A DNA stretch of 64,000 nt from JAQGMJ01 sp036498945 (GTDB taxonomy: Bacteria; Pseudomonadota; Gammaproteobacteria; Burkholderiales; JAEUOS01). Below are positions 26,409-34,973 of this stretch, piece after piece. The notes beneath the pieces are model-generated. The model was not told the DNA's origin. It searched no databases and worked only from the letters and a program-made list of their open reading frames with translations. Made by a program: the position numbers and the translations under genes. Numbering within the stretch: the first letter of the stretch is position 1; every line of letters starts with the position of its first letter. The stretch covers positions 200,984 to 264,983 of the forward strand of contig DASYEQ010000135.1 in the NCBI GenBank assembly GCA_036498945.1. The letters run 5' to 3'.

Positions 26409-27131
26409 TTATTTGAAATCGATCAGTTGGCACGCATCCGGTGCGACACGCAGATACCCCGGCTCCTGCTCCCATGGCGGCAGCACCCAGCGCTCGCATC
26501 TGACGCCGTTCACGTCATATTCATGGCGTCCGGGGCGATGGGTATGGCCGTGGATCATGCGCACGGCGCGAGTATCGGCGAACACCTGGCGTACCGCGCC
26601 TTCGTTCACATCCATGATATCGACCGCCTTCACCGCCTTTTGCGCCTCGCTTTGGCGGCGCATCTGTTCGATCGCCATCTTGCGCGCGGCCAGCGGCTGC
26701 GACAGCATCGCCTGCTGCCATTGCGGCGAACGCGCCTTGGCGCGAAAGGCCTGGTATTCGTGATCGTCGGTGCACAGCGTGTCGCCGTGCAGCAGCACGC
26801 TGGCCACGCCTTCGAGTTGCAGGGGATGCGGGTCCTGCAACAGCGTCAGGCGCGCGCGGTCGGCAAAGGCGGCGCCGGCGACGAAGTCGCGGTTGCCGTG
26901 CATGAAGTACTGCGTGATGCCGCGCCCCGCGCATTGCGCGAAGACCGCGGTGACGCGCTGGTTGAACGGCGCCTCGATGTCGTCGTCGCCCGCCCAGTAC
27001 TCGAACAGGTCGCCCAGCACATATAGCGTGTCACCGGCCTGCGGCACTTCGCGCACGAAGCGCTCGAAGGCGACGGTGACGTCCTCGCGCTCCTGCATCA
27101 GATGCAGGTCGGAGATAAACAGGGAAGTCAA
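26409..27131 (-). CDS. lpxH: UDP-2,3-diacylglucosamine diphosphatase
   Basis: Peripheral membrane phosphoesterase making lipid X from UDP-2,3-diacylglucosamine in lipid A synthesis. Its 240 residues equal the E. coli enzyme. The metallophosphoesterase ligands are Asp8 and His10 (SDLHL), Asp41 (GDLFEYW), Asn80 in HGNRDF, and the C-terminal HGHTHRPGRH. It is downstream of ppiB, a neighbour also in other proteobacteria, but separated from it by a two-hairpin repeat at 27149-27253. Confidence 0.96.
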   Translation of the reverse strand: MTSLFISDLHLMQEREDVTVAFERFVREVPQAGDTLYVLGDLFEYWAGDDDIEAPFNQRVTAVFAQCAGRGITQYFMHGNRDFVAGAAFADRARLTLLQDPHPLQLEGVASVLLHGDTLCTDDHEYQAFRAKARSPQWQQAMLSQPLAARKMAIEQMRRQSEAQKAVKAVDIMDVNEGAVRQVFADTRAVRMIHGHTHRPGRHEYDVNGVRCERWVLPPWEQEPGYLRVAPDACQLIDFK

Positions 27132-27148
27132 ATGCAGCTCCTGTTTTT

Positions 27149-27253
27149 GCCTTTTCGTGGCTCTTCAGTCAAAAAATCGACTGGCTCTGCCAGCGATTTT
27201 TTGCAAGCTTTTGCAAGCCAGACCCGACAAAAGTAGGTTTTTACTTTTGTCGG
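27149..27253 (-). repeat. two-hairpin dispersed repeat, copy 1 (between ppiB and lpxH)
   Basis: Contains two strong stem-loops. At 27171-27202, AAAAAATCG-A-CTGGC, loop TCT, GCCAGCGATTTTTT has one unpaired A and T-runs on both strands. At 27224-27253, CCGACAAAAGTA, loop GGTTTT, TACTTTTGTCGG is a perfect 12-bp stem. The element begins just after the ppiB stop on the minus strand, so it may act as a tandem terminator. A second copy is at 43141-43233. Confidence 0.8.
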
Positions 27254-27258
27254 AAACA

Positions 27259-27756
27259 CTAGAGGACTTCCGCCTTCTGGATCACCACGTCTTCGACCGG
27301 CACGTCCTGGAACATGCCCTTGTTGCCGGTCTTTACGCCTTCGATCTTGTCCACCACCTCGGTACCTTCGACCACCTTGCCGAACACGCAATAGCCCCAG
27401 CCGTTGCCGTTCGGGCTCTTGAAGTCGAGAAAGTCGTTGTCCTTGGCGTTGATGAAAAACTGCGCGGTGGCCGAGTGCGGGTCACCGGTGCGCGCCATGG
27501 CGACGGTGTACTTGGCGTTCTTCAGGCCGTTCACCGCCTCGTTGTCGATTGTCTCGCGGGTCGGCTTCTGCTTCATGCCGGGCTCGAAGCCGCCGCCCTG
27601 GATCATGAAGCCGGGGATGACGCGGTGGAACACGGTGTTGTCGAAGTGGCCGTCCTTCGCATACTGCACGAAGTTGGCGACGGTGTTGGGCGCCTTGGCT
27701 TCGTCGAGTTCGAGCTTGATGTTGCCATGGTTGGTGGTGAGCAATACCTGGGTCAT
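27259..27756 (-). CDS. ppiB: peptidyl-prolyl cis-trans isomerase, cytosolic cyclophilin
   Basis: Accelerates proline isomerisation during protein folding. Its 165 residues and lack of a signal peptide match E. coli PpiB. Cyclophilin landmarks are FHRVIPGFMIQGGGFEPGM, ARTGDPHSATAQFFIN and FGKVVEGTEVVDKI. It lies 37 nt downstream of a second, exported cyclophilin on the same strand, so the two probably share a transcript serving cytosol and periplasm. Confidence 0.95.
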   Translation of the reverse strand: MTQVLLTTNHGNIKLELDEAKAPNTVANFVQYAKDGHFDNTVFHRVIPGFMIQGGGFEPGMKQKPTRETIDNEAVNGLKNAKYTVAMARTGDPHSATAQFFINAKDNDFLDFKSPNGNGWGYCVFGKVVEGTEVVDKIEGVKTGNKGMFQDVPVEDVVIQKAEVL

Positions 27757-27793
27757 GTCTATCTCCTGTTCCTGGAATGGGTCCCTGACGGGC

Positions 27794-28480
27794 TTACTTG
27801 GCGCCTTTTTTCGGCGCCTCGACGACGCGGACGCTTTCGATCACCACCGGCTTGTTGGGCACGTCAGACATGCCCCCCGCGGTGCCGGTAGGCACGTCCT
27901 TGATCTTTTCCACCACGTCCATGCCCTTGGTGACCTTGCCGAACACGGTGTAGCCATAGAGCTGCGGCGCCGCCAGCGCCTGGGCGCGCGGCACGTTCTC
28001 ATAGATGCGGTTGCCGACGACCAGACGCGGGATCGGGTCGCCGGCCGGGATCGGGGTGGGGTCGAGGAAGTCGTTGTCCTTGACGTTGATGAAGAACTGC
28101 GCGGTGGCCGATTGCGGGTCGGCGGTGCGCGCCATGGCGAGCGTGCCGACGGTGTTCTTCAGGCCCTTGGCGAGCGCCTCGCGGCCTTCGTGCGGTACCG
28201 GCGGGCGGGTCGGCTTTTCCTTCATGTCCGGGGTGAAGCCGCCGCCCTGGATCATGAAGCTGGAGATCACGCGATGGAAGATGGTGCCGTCGTAGTGCCT
28301 GTCCTTCACATACTGCATGAAGTTGGCCACTGTCTTCGGCGCCTTGTCGGCATACAGCTCAGCCGTGATGGTGCCCATGTTGGTCTTGATCTCGACGGTC
28401 TGCGCCTGCGCGGCAGCGGTGATGAGGAGGCCGGCGGCCAAAGCAAGGCAGCGACCGGCGTGGCGGGGCGAAAAATGCAT
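27794..28480 (-). CDS. peptidyl-prolyl cis-trans isomerase, periplasmic cyclophilin
   Basis: A 228-residue cyclophilin with a signal peptide (MHFSPRHAGRC, then LALAAGLLITAAAQAQ), so it should act in the periplasm like PpiA. The start is the ATG at 28480; the open frame runs 24 codons further but without a plausible start. Core motifs are FHRVISSFMIQGGGFTPDM and ARTADPQSATAQFFIN. Compared with PpiB it has an insertion around DPTPIPAGDPIPRLVVGNRI. It is upstream of ppiB and probably in the same operon. Confidence 0.93.
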   Translation of the reverse strand: MHFSPRHAGRCLALAAGLLITAAAQAQTVEIKTNMGTITAELYADKAPKTVANFMQYVKDRHYDGTIFHRVISSFMIQGGGFTPDMKEKPTRPPVPHEGREALAKGLKNTVGTLAMARTADPQSATAQFFINVKDNDFLDPTPIPAGDPIPRLVVGNRIYENVPRAQALAAPQLYGYTVFGKVTKGMDVVEKIKDVPTGTAGGMSDVPNKPVVIESVRVVEAPKKGAK

Positions 28481-28672
28481 GCGGATGTCCTGGGTTGGGA
28501 AGACCGGCGCGACGCACCGGCCGGGTTCAAAACGGAGGCTGGGCTGACACAAAGAAACTGCGGGAAACTGCGCGAAAAGAAAACCGCGAAGAGAAACGGC
28601 GCACCGCAGGTTTACCGCGATTTTACGCCGGCCGGCGCGAGCCCGCCCGCCGGCCAGGGGCCGGCTGGAACC

Positions 28673-29896
28673 TCAAGCCGCCCCTTCGTCGACGATCTTC
28701 CACTCGCCGCCTTCCTTGATCCAGTAAAGGCGCTTTTTCATCGAGTTGGAGAGATTGCTCGACTGGTAATCCTGCTGGAAGGTGACGACCACCATCTCCT
28801 GCTTCACGCCGGGGTAGCGGAACATGTCCATGTCACCCAGCTTGACCTTGATCCATTCCTTGGCGCCGTTGACCTGGCGCTTGCGCTCGCTCCACTGGCG
28901 CAGGTTCATGCCGTCGCCCTCGAAGTTGCGGGCGTAGTGGCCGAGGTAGGCATCGACGTTGCGGCTTTCCCAGTCGGTACGCCATTTCTCGATCGCCTTC
29001 AGCAGCGCCTGGCGCTCGTGGTTCCAGTCGTCCAGCGAGAGGAACTCGACGTTGTCGCTGATGATCACCGGCGTGCGGCCAGGATCGATGTTCTTGCCCA
29101 TCATCTCGAAATCGGCATTCGAGAGCGCCACGCAGCCATCCGATGCAAGAGGCGCGCGCGCGAAGGTATCCGCAGGCACACCGTGCAGCCAGATGCCGTG
29201 GCCGTTGCGGCCTTGGCGCTTGTCCCAGTCGTTCGGGTAATTGATCGGGAAGGCGCCGACACCGTAGATGTCGGCCAGCTTGGCCTTCGGCAGGTAGGAG
29301 GTGACGTAATACACGCCGATCGGCGTCTTCTGGTCGCCTTCGCGCGCCTTGTCGATGCCGTTCTTGCCGTGGGTCATGTAGAAGTCGGCGACGAAACGCG
29401 GGCGGCCGTTGTCATTGGCGTAGACGTACAGGCGCGACTTCTTGGTGTCGACCACCACCGCGTGCTTCTGCTCCGGGCGCATCTGCAACAGATAACGCGG
29501 GATGCCGTCGACCGGCGGCTTGTCCTTGTAGGCGCGCAGGCGCGCCATGGCCTCGGCGCGCAGGTCGCTGATCTTGTCGGCCGGGGCGCCGGGCATGGCG
29601 CCGATGCCGAGAATCGGTCGGGTGCGCGCCAGGAGCAGGTCGCCCTTGATCAGGTAGGCCAGACGGTAATTCGGATGCTCGGCCAACAGTGCGTTGACGC
29701 GGGTCATCGCGTCTTCCAGCTTGTTGTCCTCGATCGACTTGAAGATCCCGGCCAGCGCGGATTCCACCTCGCCCGATGCAGTATGCGGCACCAGGGTTTG
29801 CGCCTGAACGGCGCCCGCGGCAAACGCGAAGGCGGCGCCGGTGAGGGCGCACGCGAGGCGCGCGCGCCAGGACTTGAACATTGCTGCTTTCACCAT
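28673..29896 (-). CDS. L,D-transpeptidase (YkuD family) with NTF2-like C-terminal domain
   Basis: A 407-residue exported protein. The signal peptide ends near AVQAQT; residues 40-110 are TPR-like helices; the YkuD domain spans about 145-275. The conserved histidine is His238 (WLHGVPADTF) and the nucleophile Cys255 in ASDGCVALSN, where the usual SHGC is SDGC. The C-terminal about 120 residues (WRTDWESRNVDAYLGHYARN) form an NTF2/Cds6-like domain. The family forms or edits 3-3 crosslinks or attaches proteins to peptidoglycan. It lies 15 nt downstream of a TPR protein ending in a similar domain, so the two likely act together in the cell wall. Confidence 0.88.
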   Translation of the reverse strand: MVKAAMFKSWRARLACALTGAAFAFAAGAVQAQTLVPHTASGEVESALAGIFKSIEDNKLEDAMTRVNALLAEHPNYRLAYLIKGDLLLARTRPILGIGAMPGAPADKISDLRAEAMARLRAYKDKPPVDGIPRYLLQMRPEQKHAVVVDTKKSRLYVYANDNGRPRFVADFYMTHGKNGIDKAREGDQKTPIGVYYVTSYLPKAKLADIYGVGAFPINYPNDWDKRQGRNGHGIWLHGVPADTFARAPLASDGCVALSNADFEMMGKNIDPGRTPVIISDNVEFLSLDDWNHERQALLKAIEKWRTDWESRNVDAYLGHYARNFEGDGMNLRQWSERKRQVNGAKEWIKVKLGDMDMFRYPGVKQEMVVVTFQQDYQSSNLSNSMKKRLYWIKEGGEWKIVDEGAA

Positions 29897-29911
29897 GCTG
29901 CCACCACTTTC

Positions 29912-30976
29912 TTAACCGCCGCTTCTTTCTTCAACGATCTGCCACTTGCCGCTGGCCTTGGAGAATACCAGCGTCTTGGCGCTGTTGGAGGCGACGATGT
30001 TCGATTTGTAGGCCTGGTGGAACTTCGCCACCGCGGTCGTGGCGTTGGTGAAGGTCACCTTGAGGTTGGAAACCTTCACGCTGATTTCCTTGGCGTTCTC
30101 GATACGCTGCTTGCGGCTGGTTTCCCAGGCAGCGTGGCTTTCGCCCTTGGAGGCGAAGTCCTTCGCATAGGCGCCGAGATAGCCGTTCACATCCTTGGCG
30201 GCCCAGGCGCCGGCCCAGGCGTTGACGGCGGCGCTGATTTCGGCGGTGTCCCCGCCTTTGGCCTCGGCGCCCTTGGCGGCGGCCGGCGGGACCGCCGGCG
30301 TGGCGGCGGGGGCGGCCTTGGCGTCTTTCGCCGGCGCGGCAGCCGGGGCAGCGGGCGCGGCCGTCGGGGCGGCCTTGGGCGCGGTGGCCGCTTGCGCCAC
30401 TTGCGGGTTCACGCGCGCGCGGTTGCCGGTGGAGATCAATTCCTTCAGCAGCGCCAGCTTGGTCTGCGCGGTGGAATTGGAGGAGTCCAGCGATAACGCC
30501 TTGTCGTAGGCCTGGCTCGCCAGCTTGGCGTAGACGTCGCCCAGGTTCTCATGCGCGGTGGCATACGAAGGATGGGTACGGATCGCCATTTCCAGCGCCT
30601 GGCGCGCCTTCTCGTACTGCCCCTGGCCGGCGTACAGCACGGCCAGGTTGTTGTAGGGCTCGGGCAGCTCGGGGTAATCGGTGGTGAGGTCGCTGAAAAC
30701 CTTGATGGCCTCGGCGCTCTTGTTTTGCTCGGTGAGGATCAGGCCCTTGAGAAAGCGCCCTTGCGCGTCCTTCGGGCGGCTCGTCAGGTAGGCATCGACC
30801 TTGGAAAGCGCCTGGTCGGTCTGGCCGGCCTTGAGCAGCTTGTTGATGTCGGCGATGTCGTCGGCATAGGCGCCGACGGCGACGCAGGCAAAAACGGCGG
30901 CGGCAAGCAGGCGCAGGGCGATCTTGGCCGCGGCGGGAGTGCTTGAGCCTGAGCGTGAACCGGGAGCAAAAATCAT
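29912..30976 (-). CDS. TPR protein with NTF2-like C-terminal domain
   Basis: A 354-residue protein. An N-terminal hydrophobic stretch (LRLLAAAVFACVAVGAYA) is probably a signal peptide. About four TPR-like units follow (LKAGQTDQALSKVDAYLTSR, GLILTEQNKSAEAIKVFSDL, AVLYAGQGQYEKARQALEMA), then an Ala/Pro linker. The C-terminal domain (WAGAWAAKDVNGYLGAYAKD, ending in GKWQIVEERSGG) resembles the end of the adjacent L,D-transpeptidase. TPRs may bind a partner. Probably cotranscribed with the transpeptidase. Confidence 0.83.
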   Translation of the reverse strand: MIFAPGSRSGSSTPAAAKIALRLLAAAVFACVAVGAYADDIADINKLLKAGQTDQALSKVDAYLTSRPKDAQGRFLKGLILTEQNKSAEAIKVFSDLTTDYPELPEPYNNLAVLYAGQGQYEKARQALEMAIRTHPSYATAHENLGDVYAKLASQAYDKALSLDSSNSTAQTKLALLKELISTGNRARVNPQVAQAATAPKAAPTAAPAAPAAAPAKDAKAAPAATPAVPPAAAKGAEAKGGDTAEISAAVNAWAGAWAAKDVNGYLGAYAKDFASKGESHAAWETSRKQRIENAKEISVKVSNLKVTFTNATTAVAKFHQAYKSNIVASNSAKTLVFSKASGKWQIVEERSGG

Positions 30977-31361
30977 CGTGATATACTCGTTTGGTAGAGC
31001 GGCGCCGGAGGTTTCCCGCAGGATTTTCAGGAGGGTCGAAGCCGATTTGCGGCGATTTTACGCCGGGAATCCTGTCCTGTCGGAGGCGCGCAACCTCCAG
31101 ATTTTACCCAACTTCGGCATGGCGCTCGCGCCTTTACTCATGTTTTTTCCGCTTTTCAATAAAATGTATGTTTTTTGCCGCCTTGGCCGTCCCGACGGGA
31201 CCTGGCCGCGCGGCCGATGTTAATCGCCCCGCCGCGCGGCGCCGCCCGCAGACCGCCCCGGTCCGCCTCTTAAGCCTCATGCCCGCCGGCGTGACTTTCC
31301 CGTCCAGACCCGCATTCCCCGTCCCGCCCGCCCACGGCGCGGCGCAGAACAAGACCAAGCC
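30977..31361. other. intergenic region between divergent TPR gene and cysS
   Basis: A 385-base gap that must hold divergent promoters. An AT-rich patch at 31139-31175 contains TAAAAT (31160-31165) in the cysS direction, without a good -35. A TATAC-type patch lies at about 30980-30990 near the TPR gene. No gene or repeat was seen. Confidence 0.5.
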
Positions 31362-32750
31362 ATGCTGAAAATCCACAATACCCTCTCGCGCCAAAAAGAG
31401 GAATTCAAGCCGCTCGTGCCAGGCCGCGCCGGCATCTACGTCTGCGGCATGACGGTGTACGACTATTGCCACATCGGTCACGCCCGCGTGATGGTGGTGT
31501 TCGACAGCGTGCAGCGCTGGCTGCGCGCCTCGGGCTTCGACGTCACTTACGTGCGCAACATCACGGACATCGACGACAAGATCATCAAGCGCGCGGTCGA
31601 CAATGGCGAGACCATTTCGCAGTTGACCAACCGCTTCATCGCCGCGATGGACGAAGACGCCGCCGCGCTCGGCGTGCAAAAGCCCGACCACGAGCCGCGT
31701 GCCACGCAGTACGTGCCGCAGATGCTGGACCTGATCGGCAGGCTGGAGAAGAAGGGCCTGGCCTACAAGGCGGGCGACAATGACGTCAACTACTCGGTGC
31801 GCGACTTCCCCGGCTACGGCAAGCTCTCCGGCAAGACCCTGGACGACCTGCGCGCCGGCGAGCGCGTCGAGGTGAATTCGACCAAGCGCGACCCGCTCGA
31901 CTTCGTGCTGTGGAAGCACGCCAAGGAAACCGAGCCGGCCGACACTCGCTGGGCTTCTCCCTGGGGCGTGGGCCGTCCCGGCTGGCACATCGAGTGCTCG
32001 GCGATGGGTGCGGCGATCCTCGGCGAACAGTTCGACATCCACGGCGGCGGCGCCGACCTGCAGTTCCCGCACCACGAAAACGAGATCGCGCAAAGCGAAG
32101 GCGCCTTCGGCCACACCTTCGCCGACCTGTGGATGCACAACGGCTTCGTGCGGGTGGATGACGAAAAGATGTCCAAGTCCCTGGGCAACTTTTTCACCAT
32201 TCGCGAAGTGCTGAAAAAGTTCGACGCCGAAGTCGTGCGCTTTTTCATCCTGCGCGCGCACTACCGCAGCCCGCTCAACTACTCCGATGCCCATCTGGAA
32301 GACGCCCGCCATGCACTCACGCGCCTGTATACGGCGCTCAAGGGCGCGGCGGATGCAAAGGCGGAGGTGGACTGGAACGAGCCGCACGCAGTGCGCTTCA
32401 AAGAGGCGATGGATGACGACTTCAACACGCCGATCGCCATCTCCGTGCTGTTCGAACTCGCCACCGAGGTGAACAGCAAGCACGACCCCAAGCTTGCCGC
32501 GCAACTCAAGGCGCTGGGCGCGGTGCTTGGGCTGCTGGAACGCGACCCCACCGATTTTCTCCAGGCCGGCCAGCCCGATGCAGGCGGCGGCATGACGCCG
32601 GAAGCCATCGAAGCCTTGATCGCCGAGCGGGCGGCGGCGAAAAAAGCGAAGAATTTCGCCCGCGCCGACGAGATTCGCAAGCAGTTGACCGAATCCGGTG
32701 TCGTGCTGGAAGACAAACCGGGTGGCCTAACGGAGTGGCGGCGGAGTTAA
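31362..32750 (+). CDS. cysS: cysteine-tRNA ligase
   Basis: Class I aminoacyl-tRNA synthetase charging tRNA-Cys. The 462 residues match E. coli CysS (461). HIGH is at 37-40 with Cys28 as the first zinc ligand (YVCGMTVYDYCHIGHARV), followed by WHIECSAMG and HHENEIAQSE with the other zinc ligands, and KMSKS near 268-272. The gene stands alone between the divergent TPR/transpeptidase genes and the ilv operon. Confidence 0.98.
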   Translation: MLKIHNTLSRQKEEFKPLVPGRAGIYVCGMTVYDYCHIGHARVMVVFDSVQRWLRASGFDVTYVRNITDIDDKIIKRAVDNGETISQLTNRFIAAMDEDAAALGVQKPDHEPRATQYVPQMLDLIGRLEKKGLAYKAGDNDVNYSVRDFPGYGKLSGKTLDDLRAGERVEVNSTKRDPLDFVLWKHAKETEPADTRWASPWGVGRPGWHIECSAMGAAILGEQFDIHGGGADLQFPHHENEIAQSEGAFGHTFADLWMHNGFVRVDDEKMSKSLGNFFTIREVLKKFDAEVVRFFILRAHYRSPLNYSDAHLEDARHALTRLYTALKGAADAKAEVDWNEPHAVRFKEAMDDDFNTPIAISVLFELATEVNSKHDPKLAAQLKALGAVLGLLERDPTDFLQAGQPDAGGGMTPEAIEALIAERAAAKKAKNFARADEIRKQLTESGVVLEDKPGGLTEWRRS

Positions 32751-32787
32751 GGCGTAAGGCCAAACCGCCAAGCGGCATAGCATCTCC

Positions 32788-32878
32788 TGTCATTCCCGCG
32801 CAGGCGGAAATCCAGCCAGTATTCAGGCTTTTCGGAAGTCAGAAGAGTGACTGGATTTCCGCCTGCGCGGGAATGACA
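32788..32878. repeat. perfect 28-bp inverted repeat element
   Basis: The arms 32788-32815 (starting TGTCATTCCCGCGCAGG) and 32851-32878 are exact reverse complements, separated by 35 nt. Each arm carries the ATTCCCGC core found in other intergenic palindromes of this window and in the dRS3 repeats of Neisseria. In RNA it would form a long hairpin 38 nt after the cysS stop. Confidence 0.9.
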
Positions 32879-32982
32879 TCGAGGTAGGCGCGGCGTCGAC
32901 GTGCTTGCGGGCCCGGTTTTCGCACCCCCCGGTGCCGCCGTCGCCCCCACACCACAAAAATTTGCTGCACCCGCGTCATTTT

Positions 32983-33011
32983 TTGACTCCGGCACAAAAA
33001 GTCTTTATCAT
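32983..33011 (+). promoter_or_regulatory. sigma-70 promoter of the ilvIHC operon
   Basis: TTGACT (32983-32988), a 17-nt spacer and TATCAT (33006-33011). This is the best promoter match I found in the window. It predicts a leader of about 205 nt before ilvI. Confidence 0.7.
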
Positions 33012-33224
33012 TCAACCAGTTTCAGGCTCACAAGGCCGCGGAACCACCGCTTCGGCACCTTACCTGGGAATGTGCTACGGCGGCTCGCACCGGGAACGAA
33101 ACAAATAAGTTTCGACGCCCGTCCTCTTTTGCTTCACCAGAGCGAACGTTTGCGTAAACGTGCCTTGTCCCTCGGGACGTGGCATGCAGCGGCTTTCCCT
33201 TTTTCGTGCTCTAGTGAGGTTCAA

Positions 33225-34973
33225 ATGACTGTCAGCGAAGCAACCCGCGGCGAGACCGCAGCGCCCGAATTGATGGGCGCGGAAATCTTCGTGCGCTGCC
33301 TGCAAGAAGAGGGCGTCGAACACGTGTTCGGCTACCCCGGCGGGGCAGTGCTCTATCTGTACGACGCCCTGTTCCAGCAGGACAAGGTCAAACATATCCT
33401 GGTGCGCCACGAGCAGGGCGCGGTCCATGCGGCCGATGCCTATGCGCGCTGCTCCGACAAGGTCGGCGTGTGCCTGGTTACTTCCGGCCCCGGCGTCACC
33501 AATGCGGTCACCGGCATCGCCACCGCCTACATGGATTCGATTCCCATGGTGGTGATCACCGGCCAGGTGCCGACCCACGCCATCGGCCTGGACGCCTTCC
33601 AGGAGTGCGACACCGTCGGCATCACCCGGCCCATCGTCAAGCACAACTTCCTGGTGAAGGACGTGCGCGACCTCGCCGCGACCATCAAGAAGGCCTTCTA
33701 CATCGCCAAGACCGGCCGTCCCGGGCCGGTGCTGGTGGACATTCCCAAGGACGTGAGCTTTCTCAAGGCTCCCTTCGTCTACCCGAAGGAAGTCGAGATG
33801 CGCTCCTACAATCCGGTGGTCAAGGGCCATGCGGGGCAGATCAAGAAGGCGGTGCAGATGATCCTCGGCGCCAAGCGCCCGATGATCTACACCGGCGGCG
33901 GCGTCATCCTCGCCGACGCTTCGAAGGAACTGAACAAGCTGGTCGACCTGCTGGGCTACCCCTGCACCAACACCCTGATGGGCCTGGGCGGCTACAAGGC
34001 CAGCAGCAAGCACTTCGTCGGCATGCCGGGCATGCACGGCACCTACGAAGCGAATCTCGCGATGCAGAACTGCGACGTTCTCGTTGCGGTGGGCGCGCGC
34101 TTCGACGACCGCGTGATCGGCAACCCGGCGGATTTCGCCAAGCACCAGCGCCAGATCATCCATATCGACATCGACCCGTCTTCGATTTCCAAGCGCGTCA
34201 AGGTGGACGTGCCGATCGTCGGCGACGTGAAAGAAGTGCTGCAGGAAGTGCTCAAGCAGATCGACGCTTCCGGCCATAAGCCCGACGCCAAGGCACTGGC
34301 CGAATGGTGGAAGCAGATCGAGGAATGGCGTTCGCGCGATTGCCTGAAGTACGACCGCAAGGCCGAGAAGATCAAGCCGCAGTCGGTGGTCGAAAAGCTG
34401 TGGGAGCTGACCAAGGGCGACGCCTTCGTGACGTCGGACGTCGGCCAGCACCAGATGTGGGCCGCGCAGTTCTACCGCTTCGACAAGCCGCGCCGCTGGA
34501 TCAACTCCGGGGGCCTGGGCACCATGGGCGTGGGCCTGCCCTACGCCATGGGCGTGCAGATGGCGCACAAGGACGCGACGGTCGCCTGCATCACCGGCGA
34601 AGCCTCGATCCAGATGTGCATCCAGGAGCTCTCCACCTGCCAGCAATACCGCCTGCCGGTGAAGGTGCTGAACCTGAACAACGGGTATCTCGGCATGGTG
34701 CGGCAGTGGCAAGAAATCGAGTATGGCAGCCGCTACTCGCAAAGCTACATGGACGCGCTGCCGGATTTCGTCAAACTGGCCGAGGCCTACGGCCACGTCG
34801 GCATGCAGATCACCAAGCCGGGTGACGTGGAAGGCGCGATCAAGGAAGCGCTGAAGCTGAAGGATCGCTGCGTGTTCATGGACTTCCTCACCGACCCGAA
34901 GGAAAACGTCTGGCCGATGGTGCAGGCGGGCAAGGGCCTGACCAGCATGCTGCTCGGCGCGGAGGAACTGTAA
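33225..34973 (+). CDS. ilvI: acetolactate synthase large (catalytic) subunit
   Basis: TPP-dependent enzyme that condenses pyruvate with pyruvate or 2-oxobutyrate, the first shared step to valine, leucine and isoleucine. The frame is open far upstream, but the start is taken as ATG 33225 (MTVSEATRGETAAPELMGA), 582 residues. Motifs are VFGYPGGAVLYLYDAL with the catalytic glutamate just before it (EGVEH), HEQGAVHAADAYAR, and the TPP/Mg site GEASIQMCIQEL followed by LNNGYLGMVRQWQ. It overlaps ilvH by one base (TAATG), so subunits are made together. The name ilvI is by position with ilvH; ilvB is equally used. Confidence 0.96.
   Translation: MTVSEATRGETAAPELMGAEIFVRCLQEEGVEHVFGYPGGAVLYLYDALFQQDKVKHILVRHEQGAVHAADAYARCSDKVGVCLVTSGPGVTNAVTGIATAYMDSIPMVVITGQVPTHAIGLDAFQECDTVGITRPIVKHNFLVKDVRDLAATIKKAFYIAKTGRPGPVLVDIPKDVSFLKAPFVYPKEVEMRSYNPVVKGHAGQIKKAVQMILGAKRPMIYTGGGVILADASKELNKLVDLLGYPCTNTLMGLGGYKASSKHFVGMPGMHGTYEANLAMQNCDVLVAVGARFDDRVIGNPADFAKHQRQIIHIDIDPSSISKRVKVDVPIVGDVKEVLQEVLKQIDASGHKPDAKALAEWWKQIEEWRSRDCLKYDRKAEKIKPQSVVEKLWELTKGDAFVTSDVGQHQMWAAQFYRFDKPRRWINSGGLGTMGVGLPYAMGVQMAHKDATVACITGEASIQMCIQELSTCQQYRLPVKVLNLNNGYLGMVRQWQEIEYGSRYSQSYMDALPDFVKLAEAYGHVGMQITKPGDVEGAIKEALKLKDRCVFMDFLTDPKENVWPMVQAGKGLTSMLLGAEEL

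Larger units (their letters stand above)
32751..33224. other. intergenic region between cysS and ilvI
   Basis: A 474-base gap. It contains a perfect inverted-repeat element (32788-32878), a good sigma-70 promoter (32983-33011) and a leader of about 205 nt before ilvI with a small ACGTTT/AAACGT hairpin near 33150. I saw no branched-chain-rich leader peptide and no attenuator terminator. Confidence 0.6.

Noticed and set aside
27128..27391. Small minus-strand frame over the two-hairpin repeat
   Set aside because: It overlaps ppiB in another frame and the repeat itself; no ribosome-binding site, and structure explains the sequence.
27404..30496. Plus-strand frame of 1030 codons across the cyclophilins and transpeptidase
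   Set aside because: It runs antisense to four recognisable proteins and its sequence shows no family motifs; a GC-driven artefact.
32901..33224. Leader peptide attenuator for ilvIHC
   Set aside because: No run of Leu, Ile or Val codons in a short ORF and no T-tailed terminator hairpin in the leader.
33075..34796. Minus-strand frame of 573 codons opposite ilvI
   Set aside because: ilvI is unmistakable on the plus strand; the His/Asp/Val-rich antisense product has no known motif.
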